Notes: generated from the letters alone by a model not told the origin. Positions 24,771 through 30,565 are shown, numbered from the stretch's first letter. The stretch: 36,649 nucleotides of DNA from a virus (IMGVR_UViG_3300030044_000046:1-36649), one strand, 5' to 3'. Made by a program: numbers and translations.

Positions 24771-25576
24771 TGAGAACGAAGTAAATGCAGGGCTACAGTT
24801 GACTTTAATTCATTATATTTGATTAATTCTAAAGAGTCTAAAGAATCTATATGTTTGATCAATTCATTAACACGATAATGCCAGGAATTACCTAGTACAT
24901 CTCTTAAAACCATATTATAGGATTCACTAGTTAATTGCAAGCCTTCAGCAAATGACTTGAGCTTATTACGGTATGCTTTAGTATACTTATTTAATATCTG
25001 ACATTTATCTACTACCGCCATACCCCAACTAAAGAAGAATCTAATGTATTTATCTCTCTTTTCTCTTTTATAAGGAACATTAGATACTAAATACCATTTA
25101 TATGCAGTTAGATTCTTTCTAATAGGGGTTAGGAATATTCGACCTAAACCCAGCTTTTTACCTATACTCATTAGTTTACTATTAATAACTTGCCAGGTAG
25201 TAGGGAGGCTATTTCTATACTTCTTGGTATAATAGTTGTAGAATTTCAAGCTATCCTTATCTTTAAAATGCTTATATAGATTGTAGTATCTTTCACTCTG
25301 TTCAAAAGCTACCCAGTCAAAGTTAGTGACAGGACCAGGCATCTCCACACCTATATGAGCATGTAGTTTACCAGAATCAGACCTGGTTACGATAGAGACT
25401 CCTTTACTAAACAACTTCTTTAAGCAGGCATTCAGCTTATTTAACTTGTTAGGAAATTCACCGTCATACTGATCAGACCTTTTAGCCGTAACCAGTATAT
25501 CTCCAACCAAGTTCTGAGCTGATAGTTGGTCAATACTATAGACTAATTTAGAGATGATCTGACTACGTGAATACAT
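24767..25576 (-). CDS. HUH-type replication initiator (Rep)-like protein, possibly inactive
   Basis: 269 residues resembling rolling-circle Rep endonucleases: motif I-like DILVTAKRSD (26-35), the HUH motif LHAHIGVEMP (H72, H74), and GLGRIFLTPIRKNLTAYKWYL (about 142-162), which matches the GFGR....PIR....YLxKY block of plasmid/filamentous-phage Reps. In that block the usual catalytic Y-x-x-K-Y reads YLVSN, so strand nicking may be lost or use another tyrosine. A Rep at the head of a virion/ejection operon is unexpected. It has its own promoter. It could have been captured from a plasmid or ssDNA phage. Fold assignment is moderately sure, function is not. Confidence 0.5.
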   Translation of the reverse strand: MYSRSQIISKLVYSIDQLSAQNLVGDILVTAKRSDQYDGEFPNKLNKLNACLKKLFSKGVSIVTRSDSGKLHAHIGVEMPGPVTNFDWVAFEQSERYYNLYKHFKDKDSLKFYNYYTKKYRNSLPTTWQVINSKLMSIGKKLGLGRIFLTPIRKNLTAYKWYLVSNVPYKREKRDKYIRFFFSWGMAVVDKCQILNKYTKAYRNKLKSFAEGLQLTSESYNMVLRDVLGNSWHYRVNELIKHIDSLDSLELIKYNELKSTVALHLLRSQ

Positions 25577-25590
25577 TTAGATAAATAAAG

Positions 25591-25618
25591 AGTTTAGAGG
25601 TATACGGATTATTGTCAA
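25591..25618 (-). promoter_or_regulatory. Sigma70-like promoter for the Rep/ejection operon
   Basis: Minus strand TTGACA (25618-25613), 16-bp spacer, TAAACT (25596-25591), 14 bp before the ATG at 25576. It follows the double hairpin that ends the upstream unit and would drive the long operon down to 18053. Confidence 0.5.
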
Positions 25619-25631
25619 TTACTATTAGCTA

Positions 25632-25660
25632 AAAAAAGGAAACACATGAGATATTTCCTT
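25632..25660 (-). terminator. Rho-independent terminator before the Rep/ejection operon
   Basis: AAGGAAA (25636-25642) pairs with TTTCCTT (25654-25660). On the minus strand the stem is followed by TTTT. It sits just upstream of the operon promoter. Confidence 0.65.
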
Positions 25661-25668
25661 CTAAAAGA

Positions 25669-25708
25669 ATGACCTAAGAGAGCCTTATTAGAAGAAATAA
25701 GAGGTCAT
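25669..25708 (-). terminator. Second, longer hairpin in tandem
   Basis: ATGACCT (25669-25675) pairs with AGGTCAT (25702-25708), with an inner CTTATT/AATAAG helix. It lies directly after the stop of the cysteine-rich gene, so termination is by two hairpins in tandem. Confidence 0.5.
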
Positions 25709-25711
25709 ATT

Positions 25712-26107
25712 TTATAGTTCAAGTTCTAGCCTTCTATCATTAATATTCAGTTCTGGTCTAGTATCATTTTGAATTATTTTAGGTCTGGGCGATGGTTCAC
25801 AATCTATTAAATTAGTACAATTACTGCAACTACTACACTCACTACAAGTAATACAATTAATACACGCAATACAATCACTACAATCATCACAATAACTACA
25901 ATCAATACAATCTCTACAATCAATACAATTACTACAATTATAACAATCTCTACAACCATTACAACCACTACAACCACTACAAGCATTACAATCTCTACAA
26001 TTATAACAATTAGTTAAGGTAGGTGAATATGTAGTAGCTGATTCTTCTGTAGACCAACTATTATCGTTTTCGTCATACCATCTATCAGCTCTTTTTGTTA
26101 GTTTCAT
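25712..26107 (-). CDS. Protein with 22 consecutive x-x-Cys triplets
   Basis: 131 residues. After a charged N-terminus (MKLTKRADRWYDENDNSW), Cys occurs at every third residue from C34 to C97 (22 in a row; typical triplets are NGC, RDC, IDC, SDC, INC), then once more at C103, followed by a Pro/Arg/Glu tail. The DNA shows a matching 9-bp near-repeat on the plus strand (ACAATCxxT type). The register would put all cysteines on one face of a regular three-residue-per-turn helix or a narrow beta-solenoid, able to bind metal or make stacked disulfides. Similar Cys-triplet proteins occur unannotated in some phages; I know no function. The start overlaps the upstream stop (ATGA), so it is coupled to the small membrane protein. 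Confidence 0.75.
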   Translation of the reverse strand: MKLTKRADRWYDENDNSWSTEESATTYSPTLTNCYNCRDCNACSGCSGCNGCRDCYNCSNCIDCRDCIDCSYCDDCSDCIACINCITCSECSSCSNCTNLIDCEPSPRPKIIQNDTRPELNINDRRLELEL

Positions 26108-26241
26108 AAGTCATCAAAGCGTTTATTTTCAATGTCAGAATTAATATCCCTACGTCTTTTACTTTCACTTCTGATATAGGTGGACCAGAACCAATAGCTG
26201 AGCAGGGAGACTACCAGGATTAAAGGTATGAATAATCTCAT
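26104..26241 (-). CDS. 45-residue single-span membrane protein
   Basis: ATG at 26241 overlaps the stop of the 26238-26606 gene (ATGA), and its own TGA overlaps the ATG of the cysteine-rich gene, so it is translationally coupled on both sides. The peptide is MRLFIPLILVVSLLSYWFW followed by a basic cytoplasmic-type tail (SESKRRRDIN). It is a single membrane segment with a positively charged C-terminus. Function unknown. Confidence 0.7.
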   Translation of the reverse strand: MRLFIPLILVVSLLSYWFWSTYIRSESKRRRDINSDIENKRFDDL

Positions 26242-26606
26242 AATTTAGGACAGATAGTATCAACGTAAATACAGTATATGCCAGGAATTGCAGCCACTAC
26301 TTGATTATATAAGGATTTCAATTCATTTTCACAGTAAGTTCTATTACAGGTAATTATAGTATCGCCGTAGTGACTAGTATCAAATCCTATCCACCACAAT
26401 GTTGTATCATATATATTATTAGGTAAATACGGGTTGGAATAAGTAAGCCCACCGTGAATGGAAACGTCAAGATTAGTATAATACTTACCGAACCAAGGAT
26501 GTTCAGGAGGCATACCTACATAACCATTAGCATATCCACCACTTAAACTAAGAGGTAGCTCCATAATACTGCGTTCAATCAATACTTTCTTAATCTTATC
26601 TTTCAT
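26238..26606 (-). CDS. Conserved phage protein (GYVGMP...HPWFGK...HGGLT...WWIGFD family)
   Basis: 122 residues of a widespread phage family recognised by GYVGMPPEHPWFGK (28-41), HGGLTYS (51-57) and WWIGFDTSHYGD (71-82), with a C-terminal ENELKSLYNQV helix. Conserved His, Asp and Gly residues suggest a small enzyme or metal-binding protein, but no function is established as far as I know. It is coupled by ATGA to genes on both sides (26606/26603 and 26241/26238). Confidence 0.7.
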   Translation of the reverse strand: MKDKIKKVLIERSIMELPLSLSGGYANGYVGMPPEHPWFGKYYTNLDVSIHGGLTYSNPYLPNNIYDTTLWWIGFDTSHYGDTIITCNRTYCENELKSLYNQVVAAIPGIYCIYVDTICPKL

Positions 26607-26959
26607 AATATCAGTTGTTTAAGTAGTTCGTATTCATGTTCAGTTAGCAGATTAATAACTCTGCTTCCTCGTTGATATGTAAGCGTCTCGGCCAAGTTCT
26701 GACTATTCTTTATATATACTAGTATTCTTACCCACTTAGTTCTTTTACTAGTAGGTAGAGTTCGCCAGTAATCACCTAGATTAACAGTATCCCGTTCCAG
26801 GTTATTTACTATACTATTAATAACTATAAAAGAATCAATTAATATAGTATGGCTGAAATTACTTATAGCTAGTTTACATAAGGCTTTAATTAGTAGTAGT
26901 TTGGCCTCACTACTTAAATTGAGGATAAATGGTTCATTAAAGATAGGATTGTTATTCAT
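26603..26959 (-). CDS. Small all-alpha paralog 1
   Basis: 118 residues, helical. It shares with the two upstream genes a core of KLLLIKALCKL near the start, a central I-x-x-I hydrophobic helix, a K.VRILVYIK segment and a C-terminus of the form LTEHEYELLKQLIL. It overlaps both neighbours by 4 bp. Three such genes in a row point to local duplication. Function unknown. Confidence 0.6.
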   Translation of the reverse strand: MNNNPIFNEPFILNLSSEAKLLLIKALCKLAISNFSHTILIDSFIVINSIVNNLERDTVNLGDYWRTLPTSKRTKWVRILVYIKNSQNLAETLTYQRGSRVINLLTEHEYELLKQLIL

Positions 26960-27267
26960 ATAATTGATTTCAGTAGTTTTATATGTTTCTTAGTAAAATA
27001 TATATTGATATTAGGATCAGCCTCTAGTTCATCTTCTTTAATGTAAGTTAGGAGCTTTTTATAATATCCTGTTATCGGATACCAGTCTGAGCTAGGAAAA
27101 GATAATGCATGTACTACGGTTAATAGTGATACTTTATCTTTATTACTTCTACCAGTATTAACTAGAATGGTATCAAAGAATATATTAGTTAAACTATAAA
27201 TAAGGTCTAGTCTATCAGTTTTGGATATTAGCTTGATTTTGTTCGGTAGTAAGGTCATGGAATTCAA
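26956..27267 (-). CDS. Small all-alpha paralog 2
   Basis: 103 residues (start at the ATG 27267, or 27258 giving MTLLPNK). The middle is LLTVVHAL (about 43-50), followed by YYKKLLTYIK and a C-terminus FTKKHIKLLKSII. It overlaps the upstream paralog by about 50 bp, an unusually long overlap for this operon. Same predicted fold as its neighbours. Function unknown. Confidence 0.6.
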   Translation of the reverse strand: MNSMTLLPNKIKLISKTDRLDLIYSLTNIFFDTILVNTGRSNKDKVSLLTVVHALSFPSSDWYPITGYYKKLLTYIKEDELEADPNINIYFTKKHIKLLKSII

Positions 27268-27562
27268 TCAGGTTGGAGAGGATTTGCATGTCAGTTTCGG
27301 TTAAGTATTGGTTAGCATTAATATATACTCTATCTTCAACTTTATTATTCTTAATACATTTAAATAGTTTATAAAAGAATCTACCAATCTCATAATAGGT
27401 AATATTAGTGGTAGCGCTAGTTAAGGCATGTATAAGAACGATTAAATAATAGTGAGTAGTTGAAGAGAGGGGGTATAGGAGGGTTAGTTTATTTATCAGG
27501 GTTAGTTTGTATTCTGGAGGTAGGGAGTGGTGGTTTATTGTAATTCGAGTTGTATGTTTCAT
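27215..27562 (-). CDS. Small all-alpha paralog 3
   Basis: 115 residues: LPPEYKLTLINKLTLLYP at 14-31, LIVLIHALTS at about 42-51, FFYKLFKCIK, and YLTETDMQILSNLI near the end, matching paralogs 1 and 2. It is the first gene of the coupled set running to the cysteine-rich gene. Function unknown. Confidence 0.6.
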   Translation of the reverse strand: MKHTTRITINHHSLPPEYKLTLINKLTLLYPLSSTTHYYLIVLIHALTSATTNITYYEIGRFFYKLFKCIKNNKVEDRVYINANQYLTETDMQILSNLIEFHDLTTEQNQANIQN

Positions 27563-27592
27563 ATAGATAAAATAATACTACAGTTTGATATA

Positions 27593-27742
27593 ATGAGTAA
27601 TGTTTATAGGGTAAAGGTGAGGGTTAGGGGATGCAGAGAGGGGTGGAGGGAGGTGGATAGGAGGGTAAATGTGGTATATAAGGTAAAACAGTTACTTATA
27701 GTTAAAAATAAGTTAAATTATTTATTTTTAAGGAATTGGTAG
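27593..27742 (+). CDS. Possible 49-residue basic peptide
   Basis: Plus-strand frame starting MSNVYRVKVRVRG, rich in Arg, Lys and Val, ending inside the 27733-27773 hairpin. A TATAAT box lies a few bases upstream of the ATG. It faces the pseudogene at 27759 convergently across that hairpin. Purine-rich, low-complexity DNA could by itself produce such a frame, so this is tentative. Confidence 0.3.
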   Translation: MSNVYRVKVRVRGCREGWREVDRRVNVVYKVKQLLIVKNKLNYLFLRNW

Positions 27743-27773
27743 AATAGCCAGAGTTGAACTATTCTACCAATTC
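27733..27773. terminator. Perfect 15-bp inverted repeat (bidirectional terminator)
   Basis: GAATTGGTAGAATAG (27733-27747) and CTATTCTACCAATTC (27759-27773), 11-base loop. It lies at the convergent junction between the plus-strand basic peptide and the minus-strand Gly-Gln frame, and both stop codons are within it. There is no clear T-run, but stem length alone makes termination likely. Confidence 0.6.
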
Positions 27774-28124
27774 AAATTGCTTACTTAATAGCACCTGCCC
27801 TTGACCCTGACCATTACGATGACCCTGCCCTTGACCCTGACCCTGACCCTGACCATGACGATGACGATGACCCTGACCCTGACCCTGACCATGACCTTGT
27901 CCCTGACCATGACCTTGACCCTGACCATGACCTTGACCTTGACCCTGACCTTGACCTTGACACTGACTCTGACCCTGACCTTGACCATGACCTTGACCCT
28001 GACCCTGACCCTGACCCTGACCCTGACCCTGACCCTAACCTTGACCCTGACCCTGACCCTGACCCTGACCCTGACCCTAACCTTGACCTTGTCCCTGACC
28101 ATGACCTTGACCCTGCGTTATCAT
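27759..28124 (-). pseudogene. Interrupted Gly-Gln repeat gene (first copy)
   Basis: From the ATG at 28124 (MITQGQGHGQ, identical start to the intact copy at 28956) the frame encodes (GQ)n with a few His/Arg, and stays in register for 121 codons to a TAG at 27759. Two in-frame TAG codons interrupt it (in GGT-TAG-GGT at about codons 16 and 30), each exactly where CAG or CAA should be, so both are single C-to-T changes. The tail (VLLSKQFELVE) differs from the intact copy. Either a decayed duplicate or a gene needing amber suppression. Other frames through the repeat are open only because the hexamer lacks stops. Confidence 0.55.
27796..28117. repeat. Hexanucleotide repeat array 1 (TGACCC/TGACCT)
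   Basis: About 320 bp of 6-bp units, mostly TGACCC and TGACCT, with some TGACCA, TGACGA and two CTAACC variants. On the minus strand this reads GGGTCA/AGGTCA. Consecutive CCC runs spaced 6 bp apart occur at 27997-28035 (seven) and 28045-28077 (six), i.e. G3N3 repeats on the minus strand that satisfy the G-quadruplex rule. Confidence 0.95.
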
Positions 28125-28195
28125 ATTGTGCTCGTAGTAAAGAAATGTTCATGTTGTTTGTTATTGTTAGCTGGCAAAAAAATTAGATGACAAAA

Positions 28196-28261
28196 TAGTA
28201 AGTAAACTGCTTACTAAATATAATTAGGAGAGGCTGAAGACTATTCTTCTCCAACCCCTCC
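28196..28261 (-). promoter_or_regulatory. Conserved 3' hairpin pair, copy 1
   Basis: Downstream of the 28274 gene stop. GAGGCT-GAAGA-CTAT-TCTTC-TCC-AACCCC (28230-28258) folds into a two-part stem with a TCC bulge, closed by GGA/TCC. A smaller TAGTAAG/CTTACTA hairpin (28196-28216) follows. A second copy with compensating changes is at 29026-29123. Probably a terminator or processed 3' end. Confidence 0.55.
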
Positions 28262-28273
28262 TATTAACTTCAC

Positions 28274-28636
28274 TTACTTGGTCTGGGTAGGTAACACCGG
28301 AATCATTACTGCATCCAAAATCGCAGCCCTACCAATAATCACTTTCTGGCAAGCCGGGTACATCTCAACTTCATTGAAATTACCAGAACTGACCGCTGCT
28401 GAAAACTTACCATCATCTGCAACCCATGCGGCCTGGGAGAGGACCAACTCATGTTCCGATACCTGCTCTAACTGGCCGGTATAGTGATGGGTAACGGTCC
28501 GTACGAAATATTTATCACCGACTTGGTACGGATGGGAGTTATTTTCAGGAGCAGGTTTGGAACAGAGGTTTAACGACTGAGCAATTTTTGCCAGTTCCTT
28601 GACTTCCCCAATAGTTAGTTCATTAATGTTAATCAT
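28274..28636 (-). CDS. Conserved phage protein (YFVRTVTHHYTG family)
   Basis: 120 residues matching a small phage family: VGDKYFVRTVTHHYTGQL (39-56), ELVLSQAAWVADDGKF (63-78), then VEMYP and VIIGRAAILDA near the C-terminus. Found in many phages, function unknown to me. GC content is visibly higher than in the virion genes. Its ATG overlaps the stop of the Gly-Gln repeat gene (ATGA), so the two are translationally coupled. Confidence 0.7.
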   Translation of the reverse strand: MININELTIGEVKELAKIAQSLNLCSKPAPENNSHPYQVGDKYFVRTVTHHYTGQLEQVSEHELVLSQAAWVADDGKFSAAVSSGNFNEVEMYPACQKVIIGRAAILDAVMIPVLPTQTK

Positions 28637-28956
28637 ATTTTTGTTGTTGTTTGTTGTTTGTTGTTTGTTGTTTGTTGTTCGTTGGTAGAGTTGATCAGAA
28701 CTTTATTATTTTTACCATGTCCCTGACCTTGACCCTGACCTTGACCTTGACCTTGACCCTGACCTTGACCTTGACCTTGACCTTGACTCTGACCATGACC
28801 TTGACCCTGACCTTGACCATGACCTTGACCCTGACCTTGACACTGACCATGACCCTGACCTTGACCCTGACCCTGCCCTTGACCTTGACACTGACTCTGA
28901 CCCTGACCTTGACCCTGACCTTGTCCCTGACCATGACCTTGACCCTGCGTTATCAT
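28633..28956 (-). CDS. Gly-Gln dipeptide-repeat protein (intact copy)
   Basis: 107 residues: MITQGQGHGQ, then (GQ)n with scattered His, Ser-Gln and Cys-Gln to about residue 78, then a polar tail (NNKVLINSTNEQQTTNN...). This frame is chosen over the VRVKVR and SGSRSG frames because it has an ATG next to the shared leader, its stop overlaps the ATG of the 28636 gene (ATGA), and its non-repeat tail is a plausible protein end. Predicted fully disordered; Gly-Gln chains could phase-separate or bind nucleic acid, but that is speculation. The coding DNA is the second hexamer array. Confidence 0.6.
   Translation of the reverse strand: MITQGQGHGQGQGQGQGQGQSQCQGQGQGQGQGQGHGQCQGQGQGHGQGQGQGHGQSQGQGQGQGQGQGQGQGQGQGQGHGKNNKVLINSTNEQQTTNNKQQTTTKI
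28717..28948. repeat. Hexanucleotide repeat array 2 (TGACCT/TGACCC)
   Basis: About 230 bp of alternating TGACCT and TGACCC units. The sequence to its right (28919-29035) is nearly identical to that right of array 1 (28088-28200), showing that the whole cassette was duplicated. Fewer consecutive CCC runs than array 1, so less G-quadruplex potential. Confidence 0.95.
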
Positions 28957-29025
28957 ATTGTGCTCGTAGTAAAGAAATGTTCATGTTGTTTGTTGTTCGC
29001 TAGCAAAAAAAATTAGATGACAAAA

Positions 29026-29069
29026 TAGTAAGTAAACTACCTATGAGTATCTAGGTAGTTTACTTACTA
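29026..29069. terminator. Perfect 18-bp inverted repeat
   Basis: TAGTAAGTAAACTACCTA (29026-29043), 8-base loop, TAGGTAGTTTACTTACTA (29052-29069). On the minus strand it follows the small membrane gene and precedes the leader of the Gly-Gln gene; copy 1 has only a 7-bp version at 28196. Strong terminator or regulatory hairpin. Confidence 0.6.
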
Positions 29070-29086
29070 CTGAATGTAACTGGAAG

Positions 29087-29123
29087 GATAGGGGCTGAAG
29101 ACTACTCTTCTCCAGCCCCCTCC
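29087..29123 (-). promoter_or_regulatory. Conserved 3' hairpin, copy 2
   Basis: GGGGCT-GAAGA-CTAC-TCTTC-TCC-AGCCCC (29091-29119) with the same bulge and inner GAAGA/TCTTC helix as copy 1 (28230-28258). Outer-stem bases differ between copies but still pair (AGCCCC/GGGGCT versus AACCCC/GAGGCT), i.e. compensating changes. Confidence 0.55.
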
Positions 29124-29173
29124 TACCGCAACCGTTGGCTTACTGCTGGGCGCGCCAGGGTTGAAACTTGTAC

Positions 29174-29287
29174 TTACTTCTGGGCAGTAGGGGCCGGGGC
29201 TCTGCTCCCAGAGGGGGTGGTCTTGACAATGGCCCAGCCCAGTAAAACGACACAGGCCACGGATAAACAGATAACAGTGATCTTCAT
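29174..29287 (-). CDS. 37-residue small membrane protein
   Basis: ATG at 29287, stop at 29174: MKITVICLSVACVVLLGWAI, then a short Ser/Pro/Ala-rich tail ending APTAQK. One membrane segment or uncleaved signal; the CLSVAC stretch is only an imperfect lipobox. A TATAAT on the minus strand (about 29360) could be its promoter, and the conserved 3' hairpin follows. GC-rich for this window. Function unknown. Confidence 0.5.
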   Translation of the reverse strand: MKITVICLSVACVVLLGWAIVKTTPSGSRAPAPTAQK

Positions 29288-29652
29288 AATGTTTTGTAGT
29301 AACGTTTGTTGCGGTTTACTGAGAACATCTCTAAATATTTAAAGACGCTCTATCAGACTATTATACCTTTATTTAGGCAAAATAATTAGGAGGGGAGGGG
29401 TCGGGTACTATATTACACGATACATATGAATAACGACCCCTCCCCCCACCATCTATATTTACCATAATCAGGTATAATATATTGAACAGAGTTTGTTAAC
29501 TTAATGAAAATCAAAATCGCAAAAATTCAATTGCTGGCTTTTGTTCCAGCAATAAAGATAAGGCAGGAGGGGGTTGTTAGAACTCCTGTAAAACTCACAA
29601 TCAATAATAGGGACAAGATAAATTCCTTGTTCCTCCTTCAAACTAAAAACAT
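29288..29652. promoter_or_regulatory. Divergent regulatory region and long leader of the 29653 gene
   Basis: No gene seen in these 365 bp. It contains a minus-strand TATAAT near 29360, a GC-rich 12-bp stem-loop (29392-29445), a plus-strand GGTATAAT (TATAAT 29473-29478; a similar GGTATAAC is at 33836), and in the presumed 170-nt leader two hairpins: ATTGCTGG/CCAGCAAT (29530-29553) and GGGACAAG/CTTGTTCC (about 29611-29637). A structured leader before a cold-shock-domain protein suggests RNA-level autoregulation. Confidence 0.5.
29392..29445. other. GC-rich 12-bp stem-loop with AT-rich 30-base loop
   Basis: GGGGAGGGGTCG (29392-29403) and CGACCCCTCCCC (29434-29445) pair perfectly; the loop contains ACTATATTACACG. 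It stands out in base composition from its surroundings. It could be a bidirectional terminator between divergent units, a protein-binding site or an origin-type stem-loop. Confidence 0.7.
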
Positions 29653-30495
29653 ATGCGCGTTCACGAATTAGCTAAGAAGTTGGGAATCTCTAGTAAGGAG
29701 ATTCTCAAGTATGTCCCTCGGCTCAACTCAACCTCCTGCTCCTTAACAGAACTTGAGGTTGAGGAAGTTGTTAAACTCACTAAACTCACTAATATTCAAC
29801 CAGAGATGAAGTCGGTCAAGGTCGAACAGGAGGTAATCGATCTGGTTATTGACATTACATTGGCGGGTGGGAAGTATGCCGGATTCATGCTCCGGAAACT
29901 GCAGGCTGGGAAAATTCAGCTTAATGTGGTAAAGCGTGATCCGGTTAGTGGCGAAACCAACTCCATTGCTACTTTGGTAGTGAAGGAGATCAAGCCGGAG
30001 GCATTCCCACCAATATCAGATGTAGTGAAGCAGCAAATCAAGGCTGCCTATTTAGCTACGATAAGGCAGTTGGGTGGGCCGAGTGCGAACTTAGCATCTG
30101 TAGGGGAGACTTTGAAAAAGCTCAACCCAGAGATAGACTACACTGAGTTCGGAGTTACATCGCTCTCCGAAATCATTGAAATGTTACCTGAGTTCGAGAT
30201 GAAAACCGTTTCTTCAGTTGGTGGGCAGATTCGGTACATTGGGTTGAAGGAACTGACCTCATCTAATGAAAGGGTGGAGGGTACTGTCATCTCCATCTTC
30301 ACTAATGGGTATGGATTTATTCTTCCCAATATCCCTGGGGCACAACGGCTATACTGGCACGTCACTAACTGGGAAGATGTAACATTTCCCATCGATAGCG
30401 GGAAACTATATGAAGGAGATACCGTCTCTTTCGTATATTCCACTAATAAGAAGGGGCCATGTGCAGATAAGATCAGGTTTGTTCGGGAAGGGTAA
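29653..30495 (+). CDS. IF2N - LOTUS (OST-HTH) - cold-shock domain RNA-binding protein
   Basis: 280 residues with three recognisable parts. Residues 1-45 (MRVHELAKKLGISSKEIL) match the small N-terminal domain of translation factor IF2. Residues about 125-186 (TIRQLGG....LASVGETLKKLNPEIDYTEFGVTSLSEIIEMLPEFEM) match the LOTUS/OST-HTH domain known to bind RNA, including G-rich RNA. Residues 206-278 form a cold-shock domain with RNP1-like NGYGFI (218-223), RNP2-like LYWHVT (233-238), EGDTVSF and KKGPCADKI. Residues 46-115 are unassigned. No catalytic domain (such as NYN) is attached. This combination is new to me. It probably binds RNA or the ribosome to redirect translation or transcript stability. 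It is the first gene of the plus-strand small-gene cluster, behind a long structured leader. Confidence 0.8.
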   Translation: MRVHELAKKLGISSKEILKYVPRLNSTSCSLTELEVEEVVKLTKLTNIQPEMKSVKVEQEVIDLVIDITLAGGKYAGFMLRKLQAGKIQLNVVKRDPVSGETNSIATLVVKEIKPEAFPPISDVVKQQIKAAYLATIRQLGGPSANLASVGETLKKLNPEIDYTEFGVTSLSEIIEMLPEFEMKTVSSVGGQIRYIGLKELTSSNERVEGTVISIFTNGYGFILPNIPGAQRLYWHVTNWEDVTFPIDSGKLYEGDTVSFVYSTNKKGPCADKIRFVREG

Positions 30496-30565
30496 AATAA
30501 TATAGTTGGTTGACTATAATAACACAACCTGGACTAGCTCCCATAAGAAGCTGTAGTTAATCTAA

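Noticed and set aside
27759-28124. Genome-wide reassignment of TAG to glutamine (code 15)
   Set aside because: Large genes (703, 964 and 1050 codons) contain no in-frame TAG and the 33898 gene appears to end with TAG. Two ambers in one repeat copy are not enough.
27796-28948. Telomere-like (TTAGGG/TCAGGG) repeats or a CRISPR array
   Set aside because: The units are 6 bp and contiguous, with no spacers, and are internal to the window between genes. TTAGGG appears only as two variants. A tandem repeat encoding Gly-Gln explains it better.
27800-28960. Long frames in the hexamer arrays encoding TLTLTL, VRVKVR or SGSRSG repeats
   Set aside because: A 6-bp repeat without stops is open in many frames. 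Only the GQ frame of copy 2 has a leader-linked ATG and an ATGA overlap with a real gene.
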